A stretch of DNA of 64,000 nucleotides from Linnemannia schmuckeri (lineage: Eukaryota; Mortierellomycota; Mortierellomycetes; Mortierellales; Mortierellaceae): contig JANATG010000001.1 in NCBI GenBank assembly GCA_029449235.1, positions 2,294,001 through 2,358,000 on the forward strand. Direction: 5' to 3'. The first letter of the stretch is position 1; the number at the start of each line of letters is the position of its first letter. Below are positions 26,280-38,512 of this stretch, in pieces. A program made the translations under genes and the position numbers. The notes under the pieces are model-generated. The model saw only the letters and a list, made by a program, of their open reading frames with translations, was not told the origin of the DNA and did no database searches.

Positions 26280-28330
26280 TTTGAATATTTGTGTGCGGGG
26301 ATTTTTGTTGCGGTATGAGTGAAAGAGTGAATGCGTTTGGGTTGCTTTTGTTGGCTGTTGAATTGCTGTTATAGGTTCGATGGTGAGAAAAGAAGGGAAC
26401 TTCTTCGCTTTTATACGACATTTCTGTTCGGCCTATCGTGCTGTCCCCTAAGAAGAAAGAGGAATATTATTCATCATCTCCAAGAGTTCCAACAACTTGC
26501 ATCGCCATAAGGTCGATTTTCATTATTGCTCTCTTTAGGAGACGCCTTGAGAAGTGAGACGTAATGGTACCATTTTACCATTGATCCAGAATATGGTTCA
26601 TTTCTCGCGCAACTTTTCTTTAGAATTACCATTTCTCATGCAAGCATGCAAGGACGTTTTTTTGTTTGTTTCCAAGTATGCCGAGCACCCAATTGGACAT
26701 GAAGGAGAACGTGCCTGCGCAATGATTCGAACCTTGTAGAGAATTGCTGCATCAAGTCTAAAAAGACCCGACAGTTTACCAAGGGAACGATGGAACAAAG
26801 ATAGGACGTGCAACCGTGCATCTGTGTATGACAAATAGCCAAAATAAAAAAAATGCGGCGTGAAAATAGTGCGGCGTCTCTCGTTAGACGTGAGTATTTT
26901 GCACACACAAACAAACAAGGACAAGGACTTTCAAAAAAGAAATCTTGGATTATCTTCCTAATAACACTCGCCACTGCAACGTCTAGGATCGGCTCTTGGC
27001 TTCCCTGACGTCCTTTGTTTGCAAGTTGCAACGGCCTTGACAGGTGGCTGTGAACGAGGTCGATGTCTTTTTGGATTCTCAATCCACTTGGTACGAGATG
27101 TTAACGGTTTCGACCGGGTTGTTTTTCAGATATTTTTGAGATCATTTGGTTGCGTGGACCCTTGCATAGCAGCACTCTTGGCACGCTTCTTGACGCCAAA
27201 AAAACCAAGCTGCCATTTTACAATGGAACATAGGTATGATCAGTGGTGCCAACATTATTTTATAGCCTTATCAAAAAGAAAGACGTGAATGCGATCTTAC
27301 TTCACCTTAAGTGATACTCGTAGATCTGCGAGAGTGAGCTTGGACGCATCCCTTAGTAGGCTTGCGAAACTTGGTCAATCTGCTGCTGTTTTGTGTCGCC
27401 CGATGGAAGAAGTGAGTGGCATGGTACAAATGAACATAGTCGATTAATAATCTGGAAGGTTCAGGCAGGATGCAATTAGGGGGTGAATGAGGAGATTGAA
27501 CTTACTGAAGAAAACCATGGAAGGGTTGGGCGAGAGTAAAAGGTACAAACGGCATTTCTTGCTGCAAGGAAAAAAAATAAAAAGGTGACGAAAGAAAAGA
27601 AAGTATATGGAAAACTGGATGCGGACAGAAAAACAGGAGATGGGAAATGGCCCCTTGATCCCCACAACGGTGAAAAATGAAAGTTCAATCTAATTACGAG
27701 TGAAAAGGCCAAAGTCGGGTCATGGAGGTGACGAGAAAGAAGACTGGTAATCAGATCGAGTGTTGTGTTGCAGGCACCCTTCCTTCCTCTCTCCTTTGCT
27801 ATCCCTGTATCAAACACGAATTTTCTTTTTTTGTGCCTTCTACTGGTCGATCCACCCGTCTGACAAATCGAACAAAAAAAAAAGAAACTAAAACAACGCA
27901 CGAAGCACTCTTCCTCACACTATCTTACACACATAGCTTATTTTAAGCCCACTTTACCGACAACCAACACACACATGTCTACCTTATTTAGTCGGCATGC
28001 CTGTCAACCAACATGGTGGATCGCACCCTTTATCGACTTTATGCGCAGGCAATTGACATCAAACCTGGAATATGTAAGAACAATTTGACATCCTTGTTGC
28101 TGAAATTGTGGATTGACCGTTCGGTGCCGGACAATTTCCTTTACAAAGTGGCGAATAGCAGGGTCTACCTTTTCTTTACTATTTGTAAGGCATCTGTCGT
28201 CAGTTCGCCATTGTTTTTACTAATCTCTTTAGATTTTTTTTTCGTGTATATAGCATCGCATCGCCACCCTCCAACATCACCATCAACACCACAAGCGATA
28301 TCATCACCAACAACAACAATACCTTCAACC
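26280..28330. other. Divergent intergenic region between two MDR reductases
   Basis: A 2.05-kb head-to-head spacer. It must contain both promoters. The stretch before 28331 has repeated ACC/ACA-rich sequence typical of a 5' leader (28255-28330). An ORF beginning at 28013 runs into the gene but its upstream part has no conserved sequence and I treat it as leader. Confidence 0.6.
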
Positions 28331-29601
28331 ATGACCGCCTCCAACACTCAGTTTATGAACACTCAGGTCCTCATCTCTCCGCTCCCTGAGGGCGTTGCTC
28401 CCAAAAAGAGCCATTTCCGCACCGTTGCCATCACCGAAAGCAAGCCTGAGCTTGAAGAAGGATCCATCTTTGTCAAGAACGCCGTCTTCTCCCTCGACCC
28501 TTGTAAGAACACACGCCGTCCTTACACTTTTCAAAGTACACTTTCTGCTTCTCATGAATTGACAAAAAGAATTAAGTGAGGACTGACAACCATTTCCTTT
28601 CTTATCCTTTCAACCATAGACATCTTGCACGACTTTTCAAAGGGCAACAAAGAATCGTCAGTCACAGGTTTCGGTATTGGCAAGATCATCGACTCCAAGA
28701 ATCCCGCATTCCCTATCGGATCCACCTTCTTTGGACCCATTCGCTGGGAGTCGTACAGTCACCTCACCAAGGATCAGGGGCTCAGCGAGTCAGTCAATTT
28801 GGATGCTGGACTTGACAAGAATATCCCTCTTTCGGTCTACAACGGCGTCCTCGGTCTCTCTGGGTTCACTGTCTGGGACTCGTTGAAGAGACGCGGAGAC
28901 TTGAAGAAGGGTGAGACCATCTACATCTCCAGTGCCGCTGGGTAAGGAGTACTGCTTATGCTTTTTTTTTTTTTTTTTCTTTTTTTTTGACCATTACAAG
29001 TGGGTATAAAAGAAAACCCCATTCTAATCTTAGGGTTTTCCGTGCCCGATTCGCTACTAGCACATTGGGTCAATTAGCTGGACAGCTGGCGAAGCGTCAA
29101 GGCCTTCGTGTCATTGGGTCCGCAGGCTCGGACGAAAAGGTTGCCTACCTCAAAAGCGAGCTCGGATTTGACGCTGCCTTCAATTATAAGACTCAGGACA
29201 GACGCCAGGCATTAACGGAACTGGCACCCCAAGGCCTTGACATTTATTACGACCTAGTCTTTGACGACACCGTCGAGATCGTTCTCGACCTGCTCAACCC
29301 TCACGGCCGGATCATCTCTATCGGCGCATTGGCGATGCATCAAGGCCAAGAACCCGTCGCTCCCAAGAACCTGATCCATATCCTCATGAAGCAGCTGCGG
29401 TACGAGGGGTACATGGTCTATGAGTATTATGACCAATGGGAAGCGTTCTGGAAGGAGATGACACCTTTGGTCAAGAACGGTGAGATCAAGTTTGCTGAGA
29501 CGGTGATTGAGGGTGAGCTAGATGTCATCGCAGAGACGTATGATCGGTTCTTGCAAGGTGGATATAAGGGCAAGGTCAGCGTCAAGATCGCCGATGTTTG
29601 A
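28331..29601 (+). CDS. NADP-dependent MDR oxidoreductase (alkenal/prostaglandin reductase-like), copy 2
   Basis: Three exons: 28331-28502, 28620-28941 and 29061-29601, giving 344 residues. Splice positions and phases match copy 1 exactly (after SLDP with one extra base, and inside the SSAAG/TLGQ glycine motif). The cofactor region reads SAAG-TLGQLAGQLAKRQG, then RVIGSAGSDEKVAYL and GFDAAFNYKTQD. Compared with copy 1 the N-terminus is a few residues longer, and the substrate-lid region (FGPIRWESYSHLTKDQGL) has diverged most, suggesting different substrates (inference). The start ATG is chosen because the homology with copy 1 begins within ten residues of it. Intron 2 contains long T runs. Confidence 0.92.
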
Positions 29602-31839
29602 GCCCCTTCAAAATGTAACAGTATCATGTATTTCATGTAAAATAAACGATCCGGCATTTTGTCAAGGAAAGGCATAAGAAACGGTGACAAAACTTAAATA
29701 CAACATACAAACACCCTTTTGCCCTTGTTGGTGTAAACGCTAAGAAAGGGTAGCAGCAACTGAACTTCAATTGTTGTTGTTGATGTTATCAATGGAATAA
29801 CAAGCACTACTGTCCTTCAGGTGGTGTCTTTAACAATTCAGCGCGTATCAGAGCTCAATACACACACTCACTCTTTTAGTCTACAAAGGGTAAAAAGAAA
29901 ATTAAGCCACAGACACTTAAGAAAGGCAAAAGAGCAGCCTCACCTCCTTCCTTCTTTCTCTCTTTTCTTCCTATTTCACTCATCACCCATTATGCATTTC
30001 CCACCCCATCCACTTCAAACACTCCTTCAGCATCCTCATCAATCAACCAAAACAGGATCAGCACGGACATCAAGGACTAAGGACAAGATTCATTCTGCAG
30101 CTCATTTATTCAGGATAGAAGGCGAACCTCACAGCATGCTGCAAGCAAGGAGCAACACAGCGCACATCTGGGAAAGGTAATCATCTCTCCACATTTGCAC
30201 TTCTCTATATCACTTTTTTTGTTGACTGGAAAGAGATCTCATCATTGATCATGATTATTGGTGAAAGAGGGCTTGCTGGTGACAGGACAACCAGACTACA
30301 ATTGAGTAGAAGGACGGCAAGGGCAGCAAGGAGAGAGGAGAAAATAAGGAAAGGATGCGGTTGTTGGGTGGCTCGGCTCTGAAGAGACTCTTTTGGGGGC
30401 GACTGACGACCCAGGACACTGCATGACACTACAGGACATTAAAGAACACTTCACAGTCAAGAAACAGTTGTTGTGCAACTCAAGGAAGGCTTACATCTAC
30501 GGATGAGAACAGCAAAAGTGGTTCGATTACAACGACTACGCCTGACGACTGTTGGTAACAGAATTGATAGCCAAGGCGGACGATGCTCATACAGAAAAAG
30601 ATATCTGCATTATACCTGTCTATCTGGATTATCTTTGACTTGATCGACCAAGGATGAAGACAGTTATGGGGCCATTTGCGAAGGAGTTATGAGCAAAGTG
30701 ATAATTAAGTCATGGTGTAATGGTCATGAGTGGTAGGCAAGGACCCTCTCTATCTTTGTCTTTTTTTTTTCAATCTACCCCCTTACCTTCGTAACTAAAT
30801 TTAAAAAAAACTGCATCCACCAGTCTCGTTGTTGCAGGATGTGGCAAAGCAAGAGAGCAAACGCAGCATTCAAAACAAACAAAAACAAAGAGGCACGGCT
30901 GCTACGTTTTATATCGCTCCTCGTCCTCAAAGTCGTCAGTTGGCGAATTACCCTATCCTACCAAGACGAGTCGCCAAGCACAAACACCAAGATCGAGACC
31001 GTGAGCAGAATTGCATTCTTCACCAAAAGAAAAAGAAGGAAAATGGAGTATTGCTCATTCAGCTCCACCGATGCAAAAGTGGCCTTTTTATTACTCAATT
31101 CGAAACGCTCAGTGCTAGCAGCAGAAGAGTCAACTCGGTCAAAGTTGACATGGGCCAGAAACTTTCGGATATTGTCGTATCGCACTACATACTGGACATG
31201 AGGAAAACAATGCAACTTAATATCAGTGCTGCAAAAAGTCAACCAGCCCGCTTCCGGGAAGATATTCTGGAGATTACAGCGGCCGGAAGTTCAATGGAAG
31301 TACCGGATAGGGTCATGAATCGAAAGTTGCCATATTATGGAACGTACCGGAGTGGGTTATCACGCGTCAGTATCCTGGATCTCATTCGACGGTCCCGAAA
31401 CACAACTTTTTCAAGGGTTTGCGACGTCGCACAGGAACAAGGACGAACGCGCTTCATCGGCTCGCCATCGTCTTCCGCCAAAGGGTCGGGAGCTGAGTAC
31501 GGCCTTAGCCTACCGCCATTAACAAAGGGTCGATCCTGAACCTGCTGCCACCAAAAGTCGTCGATCTTGGCGATTGTTATTACGAAGCAAGAAGCCCCAC
31601 TTCATATCCCTCACCATGCCTTCGTTCATGGTCAAATCGTCCTGGAACCAACGTACCTATCGATCAAGGACTTTGATGAATAGAAATCGATGAACAATAA
31701 TTAAAACGACAGGAGATCGATGGCGGACTGGACTTGAAAGGAATGGCGATGGGCAGACCGGGGATCAGTATGCAGAAAGCCGGCAGTCAGGTTCAGGACC
31801 ACGTCGTCTCTTCAGTCCCTCGAACTCTCTCGAAAAATT
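29602..31839. other. Gene-poor region, nothing convincing
   Basis: It holds the 3' flank of the reductase and then mixed sequence with many short ORFs. The longest, 30829-31539 on the plus strand (236 residues), has no motif I recognise, and the overlapping frames are equally open. It could be degenerate coding DNA, but I cannot show it. Confidence 0.5.
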
Positions 31840-32110
31840 CATCCAGCAGGTTCATGGAAACTCTCACCCCATTCGTTGTCTCTCCATGGAAATCATTACC
31901 ATAATTGGTCTCCTAAATGACAGGGGCCTGATGGCAAGTCTATCCTTCAAAAGACCCGGTTCCACGCTCTATCCTTACTAATCTGGAAGGACATCAGCGT
32001 CGCCAACTGGCACCACAGCCTGGTTCCGATCGTCCTGTGCGACACGACCTCCGCCACGCTACATCCTCTCGTAGATATTCAGCACCAAACCACGTATTGA
32101 AGATTAGACC
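31840..32110 (+). pseudogene. Frameshifted F-box motif remnant
   Basis: One frame reads LSMEIITIIGLLNDRGLMASL (about 31885-31947). A second frame continues KTRFHALSLLIWKDISVANW to about 32015. Joined by one frame change these give the spacing of an F-box (E-I-x2-I-G-x-L-x-D ... F-H-x-L-x3-I-W-K-D-I), a pattern common in fungal F-box proteins. Stops follow shortly after. It is short and degenerate, so the assignment is tentative. Confidence 0.4.
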
Positions 32111-32540
32111 GTCAGCTTTCAGTGTCGCACACAGTCAGCACCAGCACCAAACGACTTGCAAAAAGTGGGGACAAAAGAATAACGACAAAGAAGAATGGTC
32201 TTTATTCGAGGTCACATAGCTCTTTTCTTCGTAAAATAAAAAAAGGAAACTGGTTATGTGCAGCATTTAACCTCAATAGACTGATCTTCAGTGAGAGTGG
32301 TAGCACCACCAACAGCACCAATAAAAATGAAGGGATCACCAAGGAAATCGACTTCGTCTTTGACAGAACCAACATTTGACTAGCGGTTAATACCATCACA
32401 GTCGTCCGCCTGCTCCACCAACTTTACATCTCCGCATCCAGGGCCCAAGTCTAACAGCGAACAACGTCGGTCTCTGTTTGAAGCTGACTATTCGTCTCTC
32501 AAATCGCCACTAAGGATTACATTTAGTAAATGCTGAGGTC

Positions 32541-32624
32541 AGTGTGCTAACACCCTCTTTCATTGTGCCAAGGCTCTCTTTCTTTGTGCCAAGACCCTGT
32601 TTCTTTGTGCCAACTCTCTGCCTC
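32541..32624 (+). repeat. Tandem 21-bp repeat, four units
   Basis: Four consecutive 21-bp units share the core TTTGTGCCAAGACCCTGTTTC with a few changes each, followed by a partial fifth unit. Because 21 is a multiple of three, one frame reads as a repeated VP-x(3)-FF heptad, but no gene frames it. Confidence 0.8.
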
Positions 32625-34400
32625 TGCGCCAAAGTGTGGTCCTTTCGCCACCAAGCACTGCCCTGGCCTCAACACTGCTCTGCATCGTTAAGTCAAGATT
32701 ATTGTAAAGAATACCTCCCATCGGGTTGACGGACATGTACCGTCCCCATCCCACGATACTACCTGTATCAAACACAGCCCACCCGTCAAGTTGGCCATCC
32801 AGCCGAGTGCTCAAAATTAAAGTTACAAGGTCTGGACTCTGTCTTTTAAGAGATATTGTGTGCTAGTATCGTCTGGAGCAAATGGGCGGTAGTAGAGAGT
32901 AGAAGCAAGCTAGTCCGACTCAAAAACAGACATAAAACCAAATAGATGTAGTCGTTGTTTCGAGAATGAAAAACATACATACGTGTTTAACTAGGACTTA
33001 GAAGAAACCTACGATTTCGCCGTTTGGCGAATGCTTGTTCTTCCAGGAAATAAGACGGAAAGTGATCCTAGAGGTGCAACGGAACGAGAAAAAATGGGAA
33101 ATGACCAAGGGGGCGGTGAGCACATCCTAGCCTGGAAAATTTGTGCCGTATTGCTCCTGAGCTGCGCCATGGGCAAACTAAAGATTTAAAAAAAGTAACT
33201 GACTAACACTCTGAAAGAAACTCATCCCTTGCCTACCTCTCGCCTCCACCTCTCATTAAAGAATAGAGGCTGGCAACCAAAAGTCGAAAATGATCGAAAT
33301 GAACCATGCGCATCTCGTCACTTCTCTCGTACATGCATTTCTTAGTTTGTTTGTTTACTCTCCCGAATTCCATCGTGCACATTAGCATCGCCAAAATAAA
33401 TCATTCTTCCGACTTGTCGTACGTCGTCCTTCGTAGTCGTTGAGTAAACCCCTTTTCTCCTTTTTTTTTGGTCTTGACAGTAGCAGATGACATTTACCCC
33501 TGCTTAGATATATTGCCTAAAATAACCTCTTTACTCCCACCCCCCTTTTTTTATTGCACAGTGCACTTGTAAGCATTCAGCGGTCATTTTTCGCATGATA
33601 CGCAGCATGAGTGAGCCCTTCTCTGTACCCTCGTCTTGTCGGCCAAACACGGCTATTTAGCGTAAATTACATGCGGTGCAGCTTGCATTACTAGTCGTCG
33701 AAGCATTGACCGCTCGAGATATCATGTTAGTATGGAGCCAAAATGACATGGACAAATAAAATGAAAGTGCTAGTTGGCAAAGAAATTTAATGCAATCTAG
33801 ACTCACTTGGCTTTGTACGCCCATGATCTATTGTTTGACCTGTTGTGTTGCATGTTGCATGACCCAGGCTGCAGTCTTGCTTCGCCAGGCTGTAAAAAGA
33901 AGGTTGAGAAGAAAATTAGAGGCGGGACTGTATGAATGGAAAAATGGAAGGGTGAAAAAAGTGGGCTCCTTTGCAGCCAATTTTGCATAGAACTCAAACC
34001 TTTTTTTTTTTCGTTTCTGACTCCTTCAACTTGATCATTCCGTAGCATCTCCTTTATGCAAGGGGATGTGCCAAAAAAAGTCGACAAATGCATACGGCCA
34101 AGGCCATATGAGGGCGAGGGTTCTTCGTTTGTTCGTTGTTGTGAACTCTCTGGTGAAGAATTAGTGCTCAGCTGATGGTTATTGGTGGACGAAAAGAAGC
34201 TGAATGAGCGAAAAACCAAACATGTGCCAAAAAAGGCATCAACACACTGCCACACTTACATGAGTAAGGAATGTGACAACTTTATGCCTTCGCCTTTCTA
34301 ATTCATCGTCGATCCACCCTCGAACCCGCAGTGCAGTCATCAGCGAAGAAAATATCATGCACTTTTTTTTTATTTTGTTATGAGGAAGATATATTGAGCG
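32625..34400. other. Intergenic region, no gene seen
   Basis: About 1.8 kb with only short, biased ORFs. It is the 3' flank of the F-box gene that ends at 34401. Confidence 0.55.
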
Positions 34401-37157
34401 TCAAACAGAGACGATCTTTCTGAAAGGCCAAAGAACGTGGCTGTAACGTCTCGTGAGAATCAGATAATCGCCAGCAGTAGCTATGTCTAAGAGGGGGTTT
34501 TGTGAAGCGTTATCCAGATTGGTCACCCAGTGAGGGAGACGGGACTCGAAATCAGGATCCGACGCAAGAATGTCCTGGGGCATCTCTTTATTCATATCGA
34601 AGAGACAGAGGCCAAACTTGGAGGTGAGGGCGATCCGGTAGTGGTCCCAAATAAGGAATGCAATGAACAACAGTGGATGGACCTCCGACTGCTGCTCCTC
34701 CATGGGGGTATCATTGATATCTGCGGCCAATTCGGTAGTAGTGGTAGTGGGGGTAACATGGGTTCGGCCCATGGTGCAGGCCTCGTAATGGCGACTCCTC
34801 GACTTGACCTCCCAACCGGCTGCGTCGTCGTTGTGAACTTTGGACTGTTGATCACGGAGGTCGGACTCTTTAATGTCCCAACGAATGCTTTCCCATTCAT
34901 TCTCTCGACCATCAGCCAAAGCGACAACCCTAAAGTCGCCATGCTTTCTGAAGAGGGATCGACCGTCAACAACATCCTCGTCCATCTTCTTCTCCAGCAA
35001 TCCACTCGACATGGTTCTGGTAGGTTCTTCAACAGCCCAATTCACCTGCACACCCCAGAAATAAAGGTTGCGACGGAGATCGGGATTGCCCGTCAACCTC
35101 GAGTCCTGGGCGATAGTCAACGAGGCAACTCTCTTGTTATTAATCCAGTCCCAAATCTCTCCATGACCGCGACGATCGACAATCACAAGCAGGTGCTCAA
35201 AGTCGCTGTGAGCTGGGAAAAGTGTCATTGACGTGGTCTCGGAGACATCCTGGGATCCAAAGAAGCAAGGTGACCAAGCAGTGTGCAATCTCTTGACATG
35301 ACGAATAGTCATCGGCACAACCGCAGACGAAGGAGGGGCGCTCAAAGGACGTCCTGCAGGGTTAGTGTAAGGCGAGGAAGAAGGTGCCGAGGCAGGAAAG
35401 ACTGGACCCGTGAGCATGACAATGTTCGAGCGACCGTCGTGGTGAATACCAAAAAGGGCGACCCGATCTTGTACTTGATTACTTTGAGGATCCTGGATCG
35501 AGTATAGTTTGATGGCCCGTCCGCGTATCAATGTAGGATGCTGAGGGCTAGGATCGATGTGCTGAACTCTGCCCCAATAAGGAGCTGCTGGGCGATGCTC
35601 TGGGGGTGGACCCGCGGGAGCTGCAAGCTGTGGCGAGTCGTATATGTAAACCTCGATGATCTTGCCTTGCGTCCACACATCGAGCAATTCCATTTCGATC
35701 TCACCTGGAGCTCTCTCAGGCAGCGTCACATTCGTTGGCACCCGCTCACCAAAGGCCATTACAAACAGGATCCGAGTCCGACCAAGAATGTCCTTCTGAT
35801 GAGAATATCGTCTGATGTCCATCAACTGTCCGATCATAGGCCGAGTGTTGACAGGTCTCTGGAGATTGGTGCGATTGTTATCGGACCAAAGAGTCCCGGG
35901 AATGATAGCAAGAGGAGTGTCGTGGTCGTGGAGATTGTAAAGGACGACCTGATAGACTGTCTGTGACTCTCCCGTGGTGGAGGCAATAGTCGAGAGAGCT
36001 TGAAGGTATGCCGTGATGGTAAATTGCGTGCCGGGATCACTGTAGGATACAGGAGGGCCAGTATTGCGCCACATAGGTTTGGATACTGTAGTCTGCGCAC
36101 CCGCCACCTGTGCTTTGCCTACGGTCAGGAGCTTAGGGCTGGAGGGAGAAGGCGTAACATTGGCTGTAGCGGCGGAAGCGTCGGAAGCGGTTCCAAGATG
36201 GGCTGGCCGAATCTCCCGAGATTGGGAAAGTTCGATCTTCCAATTACATTGGGCGGAGGCGGACGACATTCTATTCGACTTGACAACGGCGAGTGGGCTG
36301 GAGTCCAGAGGGTCAGGATTTCGGAAATAGTCGTCTAGAACAACCTGCCGCCAAATCTGAGGAATGTTGGACCTATATCCTATATGATGCAGTTCTGCGT
36401 CTCCTGACCAGTGGGACACTCGACGAACATGAATGTTGTACCACAGCCTCTCATCAGAACAGAGCTGTTGGAAGGCTTTACAAGTTTGAGAAAGGCTGAG
36501 GAGGACCTTAGGGCTGGTGATGTGCTGTGGAATGAGAGATAAGATCTCCGAAGGGAATATGAATATAGATCTCGGTTGCGAGTGGGCACGCAAGTGTTTG
36601 CTGGAGGCTATGCGTCGCTGGCGTCGCTGCTGTTGGCGACATTGTCTGCGATAAGTATGGTGATGTTGATACCCGTTGTGAATAAGGTCGAAGGGGTGGA
36701 TAGGTCGTTTGAAGTGCTGGTGTTCGTAAATACAGGAGCGGAGGACTTGACTTAGTTGCGCCTTCATTTGGCGGTGTTGCAGTCGGATATAGTTATCGAC
36801 GTACAGCTGAATGTCGAACAGTGGTAGAGTGGGGTCCTTGATGGTGACGAAGAGAACAGTGAGCTGATGGGTGTTTTGCCTGGCCTGGATCTTTGCTTTG
36901 ATGAGTCCTCCAGTTTTTAAAAGGGTGCCCACTGCGGAGTTGATGTGGACGAGGGCATCGCGCAAGATGGATGAGAAAGAAGCGAAGGAGGGAGAAGGAA
37001 AAGCTGAGGATGGAGTGAAAAGACTGAAGGGCATTTCGAGTGCGGGGATGTTGAGTATATCGTGCTCGTCCTCGCTTAGGGAGAGGACTAGGGTGCTGAG
37101 GTCATGATCGTAATGATGGCTGAGTTGAATGTGTTGATTATGGTAATTGCAAGTCAT
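34401..37157 (-). CDS. Large F-box protein
   Basis: A single uninterrupted frame of 918 residues. An F-box lies at about 198-242: FIFPSEILSLIPQHI, then LLSLSQTCKAFQQLC and ERLWYNI. It is preceded by a basic, His/Gln/Arg-rich stretch (165-195). The rest, about 650 residues, contains scattered beta-rich blocks such as WRQVVLDDYF, HLLVIVDRRGHGEIWDWIN and LYFWGVQVNW that suggest a WD-like propeller, but no canonical WD repeats are obvious. The expected role is substrate recognition in an SCF ubiquitin ligase (family knowledge). Unlike most genes in this window it has no intron. It is divergent from SNAPC1, 1.36 kb away. The F-box is intact, in contrast to the three broken F-box relics, which belong to a different LRR-type group. 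Confidence 0.85.
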   Translation of the reverse strand: MTCNYHNQHIQLSHHYDHDLSTLVLSLSEDEHDILNIPALEMPFSLFTPSSAFPSPSFASFSSILRDALVHINSAVGTLLKTGGLIKAKIQARQNTHQLTVLFVTIKDPTLPLFDIQLYVDNYIRLQHRQMKAQLSQVLRSCIYEHQHFKRPIHPFDLIHNGYQHHHTYRRQCRQQQRRQRRIASSKHLRAHSQPRSIFIFPSEILSLIPQHITSPKVLLSLSQTCKAFQQLCSDERLWYNIHVRRVSHWSGDAELHHIGYRSNIPQIWRQVVLDDYFRNPDPLDSSPLAVVKSNRMSSASAQCNWKIELSQSREIRPAHLGTASDASAATANVTPSPSSPKLLTVGKAQVAGAQTTVSKPMWRNTGPPVSYSDPGTQFTITAYLQALSTIASTTGESQTVYQVVLYNLHDHDTPLAIIPGTLWSDNNRTNLQRPVNTRPMIGQLMDIRRYSHQKDILGRTRILFVMAFGERVPTNVTLPERAPGEIEMELLDVWTQGKIIEVYIYDSPQLAAPAGPPPEHRPAAPYWGRVQHIDPSPQHPTLIRGRAIKLYSIQDPQSNQVQDRVALFGIHHDGRSNIVMLTGPVFPASAPSSSPYTNPAGRPLSAPPSSAVVPMTIRHVKRLHTAWSPCFFGSQDVSETTSMTLFPAHSDFEHLLVIVDRRGHGEIWDWINNKRVASLTIAQDSRLTGNPDLRRNLYFWGVQVNWAVEEPTRTMSSGLLEKKMDEDVVDGRSLFRKHGDFRVVALADGRENEWESIRWDIKESDLRDQQSKVHNDDAAGWEVKSRSRHYEACTMGRTHVTPTTTTTELAADINDTPMEEQQSEVHPLLFIAFLIWDHYRIALTSKFGLCLFDMNKEMPQDILASDPDFESRLPHWVTNLDNASQNPLLDIATAGDYLILTRRYSHVLWPFRKIVSV

Positions 37158-38512
37158 GTTCGTCTATGTGTCGTTGTGGGAGGAGCGAGTGCGTTTTGGG
37201 TGTAGGTGCGTGTGTGCGTGAGTGCGTGAGTGCGAGGGTAAAGGAGGAATAATTTGGAAGGGAGAGTGATGTGAGTGGTATGCGTGTGACAAAAGAAGTG
37301 AGGGATTTTGATTTATGATTTGGATAAACGGAGAAGTGGAGGCGAAGAAAAGAAAGGAAGAAAAAGGGCAAAAAAAGCAAGTGTATTAATTTATACTTTT
37401 TGATGAACGAGTATTTAACCAATTCAATCAATAACTCTTCGCCCCACCAAAATAACCCTTAAAGGTTCACCACCCTTCTCTTTGTCTTTTTACTGCACAT
37501 ATACAACTATGCCTATTTAGTCCCCATTCTCTTCTATTTACTTTTTACTGTTACTTTCTCTTTCTTCTGCCTTCTCCCATTGCTTCGCCTCTATGTGTAT
37601 CATTAAAATCATCCTTGGTATTCGCCCCTCTCTCCCCTCCCCCTCCCTAATTCAAACAAAAAGAAAAGCATTCTTTGTCGTCTCCTAATACCACATATTC
37701 ATTACACTAACGTTAGTGCTGCGAATTTCCACAGCCAGGAAAAAATACTGGTCCGTTCGACATAACCACTCAGTTTATAAAAAACAAGCCTTCCATTAGC
37801 GAAGCAGACGAGGACTATACCCAGAACAAGAACAGAGAGAAACGTCGGTGCAGGGTTCTCTTACCGAGACATCGGATGGTACGGACTAAGGGGAGCACTT
37901 GCTCCAAAGAACAAAAGAATAACGACGAATGGGGAAGGTAGAAAAGACAGGTTTCCGCGGGCCTTTGTGTGTTTATGATCGTTTGGAGCTTGGTCGCACA
38001 CTTTGTTAGTTCTTTGTTCCGTCCCGATTCCGTTTTAGATCCTCTTCCCGACGATCGACGAAAAAAGGTGGCGAAAAGAAAGAAGTTAAAGTGTTGATTG
38101 TGGAGTAGGTTTCCATGCGAGCTATGTAGATTTTTTGTATGATGAGGAATAAATGTCTCTTTCCTTTGGGAGAAAAAGGGAGAAAATAAATTTTCTTGGT
38201 CCCCCTCCCTCACATCCTCACTTGAAAAAAAGGCGAAACGGAAACATAAAACGTGGGGCTGAAGGAAAATTGCGCTTTTGGGATTGTTTTAAAGGCTGTG
38301 TGAATAAAAATAGCCATCCAATCAAATACGTCATCAAAGTTTTCACTCTGATTTTTAGCTACCCACTTTTTTATGGATTTGTGGTCTTGTTGAGATTTCA
38401 AGAGCACGCTTCCCCTAATCAACAGACCCCTGGGCCCCGTCTACTCTTCCCTTAGAGCGCAACTCCAACAGAACTCATAGATCACACTACCAAACAACAA
38501 TACCAACACTCC
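37158..38512. other. Divergent intergenic region between F-box gene and SNAPC1
   Basis: Two promoters are expected here. The F-box leader has alternating GTGCGTGAGTGCGTGAG around 37205-37235. No conserved ORF was found. Confidence 0.55.

Noticed and set aside
30829..31539. 236-residue ORF on the plus strand
   Set aside because: No motif, mixed codon use, and other frames nearby are equally open; it may be degenerate DNA.
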